From contig NC_088790.1 in NCBI RefSeq assembly GCF_949628265.1, forward strand, positions 23,688,545 through 23,752,544: a stretch of 64,000 bases of DNA. Direction: 5' to 3'. Shown in pieces: positions 62,725-64,000 of the stretch. Position numbers and translations under genes: made by a program. The notes under the pieces were generated by a model that did no database searches, was not told the origin of the DNA, and was given only the letters and a program-made list of their open reading frames with translations. Origin of the DNA: Cloeon dipterum (Eukaryota > Arthropoda > Insecta > Ephemeroptera > Baetidae). Each line of letters starts with the position of its first letter. Position 1 is the stretch's first letter.

Positions 62725-63352
62725 ATTAAATAAATTACACGGGAGAATTGATTTTTAACTGCTTTGTGTGATTTAAATTCTATTTTATTTAAAGTTCTGT
62801 CCATCTGGTATTTTTAAAAAATATCCAAACTGCATAGAATATAAGTATATCATTTTTAAAAATCTGATACTATGATAAAATTTTTTTATGGTCAAAAAAA
62901 TGGCTGCAGTCCATTTTTCAGCCTTAAAAAGTAAAATTCAAAGCTTTAAATAATTAAAACATTTAAATCAAACAATTCAAGAAGCGGAAAATCAATTTAA
63001 AATCTAAAAAGACTATTCTTTTAAAAAATTTCAAACATTTTGATTTTAAAACGTCATTGGTGCAATATTGTCAAACTGCTGTAAGAGACCAAGTTATTTT
63101 AAAAAAACTGAACAAATTTTTTATACTTTTATAATTATAATAAATTTGCAACCATTTAAAATTTCTCAATGCTCTGTAAAGTGGTAACAAACAACCTGAT
63201 TACTTCATAAAATGTAGGTTTATGCATTGCAAATCCAAATAACAATCCCTGCTTTCACAAAGATGATGAGATTAGGTCAGACTGGGGGTCAAGTGATATC
63301 TGCTGCTGGATTAACTTTTCGCCAGTCTGTCACCAATTGAGTGGAGGAAAAC
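62725..63352. other. Intergenic spacer SNIP1 / LRR gene
   Basis: An AT-rich spacer of 628 bp. It holds the SNIP1 3' end and the promoter and 5' UTR of the next gene. The last 110 bp rise in GC. No further feature was recognised. Confidence 0.6.
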
Positions 63353-63853
63353 ATGCGGTTTTTCCGCCTTGTTGCATTTTTCTCGTCCTTGGGGCTCCTG
63401 ATGGTCTCAGGATCCTCAACCCCAAAGTGTCCTGATTCGTGCACCTGTCCCGAGCACCCTGAGGATCTCTTCGTGATCGACTGCCCCGGACTGAGCGCCT
63501 TGGTTCTTCCCAACAACACCCTGCAAGTGGACTGCCTGCAGGACTTTGACCCTGACAAATTTCCGGGAAAGTTTCCCTCCGCCCCTGAGGTGTCCCTGAC
63601 CAACTGCCCGCCAGACGCGTTTTCCTCCGACCTGACCAAGAGCCTGTTCCTGCGAAACCTATCCAAGCCAACCTCCAGGGTTAGGCTGGGCAGCTGGCCG
63701 AGTTTGCAAAAGCTGGACGTGTCGCACAATGAGCTCGAGTTCCTCTCCTCCAGGTTTTTGGAAGGGATGAACGGCGTTGTACAGCTCGACCTTTCCAGAT
63801 GCCGCCTCCTCTTCATCTACCCCTCTGTCTTTAAAGATTTTTCGCTTCTGCAG
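63353..63853 (+). CDS. First coding exon of a leucine-rich-repeat receptor, Toll-like (partial)
   Basis: The ATG at 63,353 opens a 167-codon exon ending phase 0 at a GTAGGA donor (63,854). Residues 1-20 form a signal peptide (MRFFRLVAFFSSLGLLMVSG). A Cys-rich cap follows: Cys26, Cys30, Cys32, Cys44 and Cys61, with an N-glycosylation site NNT at about 55. LRR-type repeats then begin (LQKLDVSHNELEFLSSRFL, VVQLDLSRCRLLFIYPSVF). The C-x3-C-x-C then IDCP arrangement before the first LRRs resembles the N-terminal ectodomain of Toll-type receptors, the Spatzle receptors of insect immunity and development. Other LRR receptors cannot be excluded because the rest, including any TIR domain, lies beyond the window. 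Confidence 0.75.
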
Positions 63854-64000
63854 GTAGGAAAAACAATTTGTTTATTTTATTTTAAGTTTGTTTCCTCTTT
63901 GGATAAAAATAGTTTTCTTAGTTATTACAAATATTTGGAATTAATTAAAAATTTAATGGGATTTCTAAATTAAATTATAATTGTGCCATCTTTAGGGCAA
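63854..64000 (+). other. Start of intron 1 of the LRR gene
   Basis: AT-rich sequence after the GTAGGA donor. It runs off the window edge without a recognisable acceptor or exon. Confidence 0.6.

Noticed and set aside
1..64000. Search for CRISPR arrays, bacterial operons, rRNA or tRNA genes
   Set aside because: None seen. The regular repeats are eukaryotic microsatellites and dispersed elements, and the genes have spliceosomal introns.

Overview
The window is animal nuclear DNA, most likely from an insect or other arthropod. The supported genes have GT-AG introns of 42 to about 400 bp, no operons are present, the intergenic DNA is AT-rich, and GA/CT, CA and CAG/GCC microsatellites are abundant. 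All assignments come from reading the sequence. Exon models were checked by confirming that splice phases add up, but no alignment or expression data were available.

Layout. Positions 1-50,998 are almost gene-free. The only coding exon I can support there is a minus-strand first exon at 11,751-12,103. It encodes an alanine-rich segment with a Groucho-type EH1 motif (FSISSIL) and ends in a good splice donor, so it looks like the N-terminus of a developmental transcription factor whose later exons lie off the left edge. The rest of this region alternates AT-rich DNA, which holds degenerate dispersed repeats and foldback or MITE-like elements, with short CpG-rich islands. Most islands carry a long (GA)n/(CT)n tract.

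Positions 51,000-64,000 are compact and gene-dense. In order they hold ANKRD16 (+, 5 exons), CFDP1/BCNT (-, 5 exons, convergent with ANKRD16), a 12-exon THAP-domain gene built on a P-element transposase scaffold (-, about 1,125 aa), SNIP1 (+, 4 exons, divergent from the THAP gene across about 905 bp), and the first coding exon of a secreted or membrane leucine-rich-repeat protein resembling a Toll-type receptor (+, cut by the right edge).

The most interesting locus is the THAP/P-element gene. It is intact over 12 in-frame exons. Two of the three acidic residues needed for P-element transposition appear to be lost (the first Asp, and Glu to Lys in the D-x-L-E motif). Its linker contains tandemly duplicated exon-intron units, one of its introns seems to be only 42 nt and in frame, and it has a long acidic/tryptophan plus basic C-terminal extension. 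Together these point to a transposase domesticated as a nuclear DNA-binding protein. CFDP1 (chromatin remodelling), SNIP1 (splicing/transcription) and ANKRD16 (aminoacylation quality control in vertebrates) look like ordinary housekeeping neighbours; nothing suggests that they work as one pathway.
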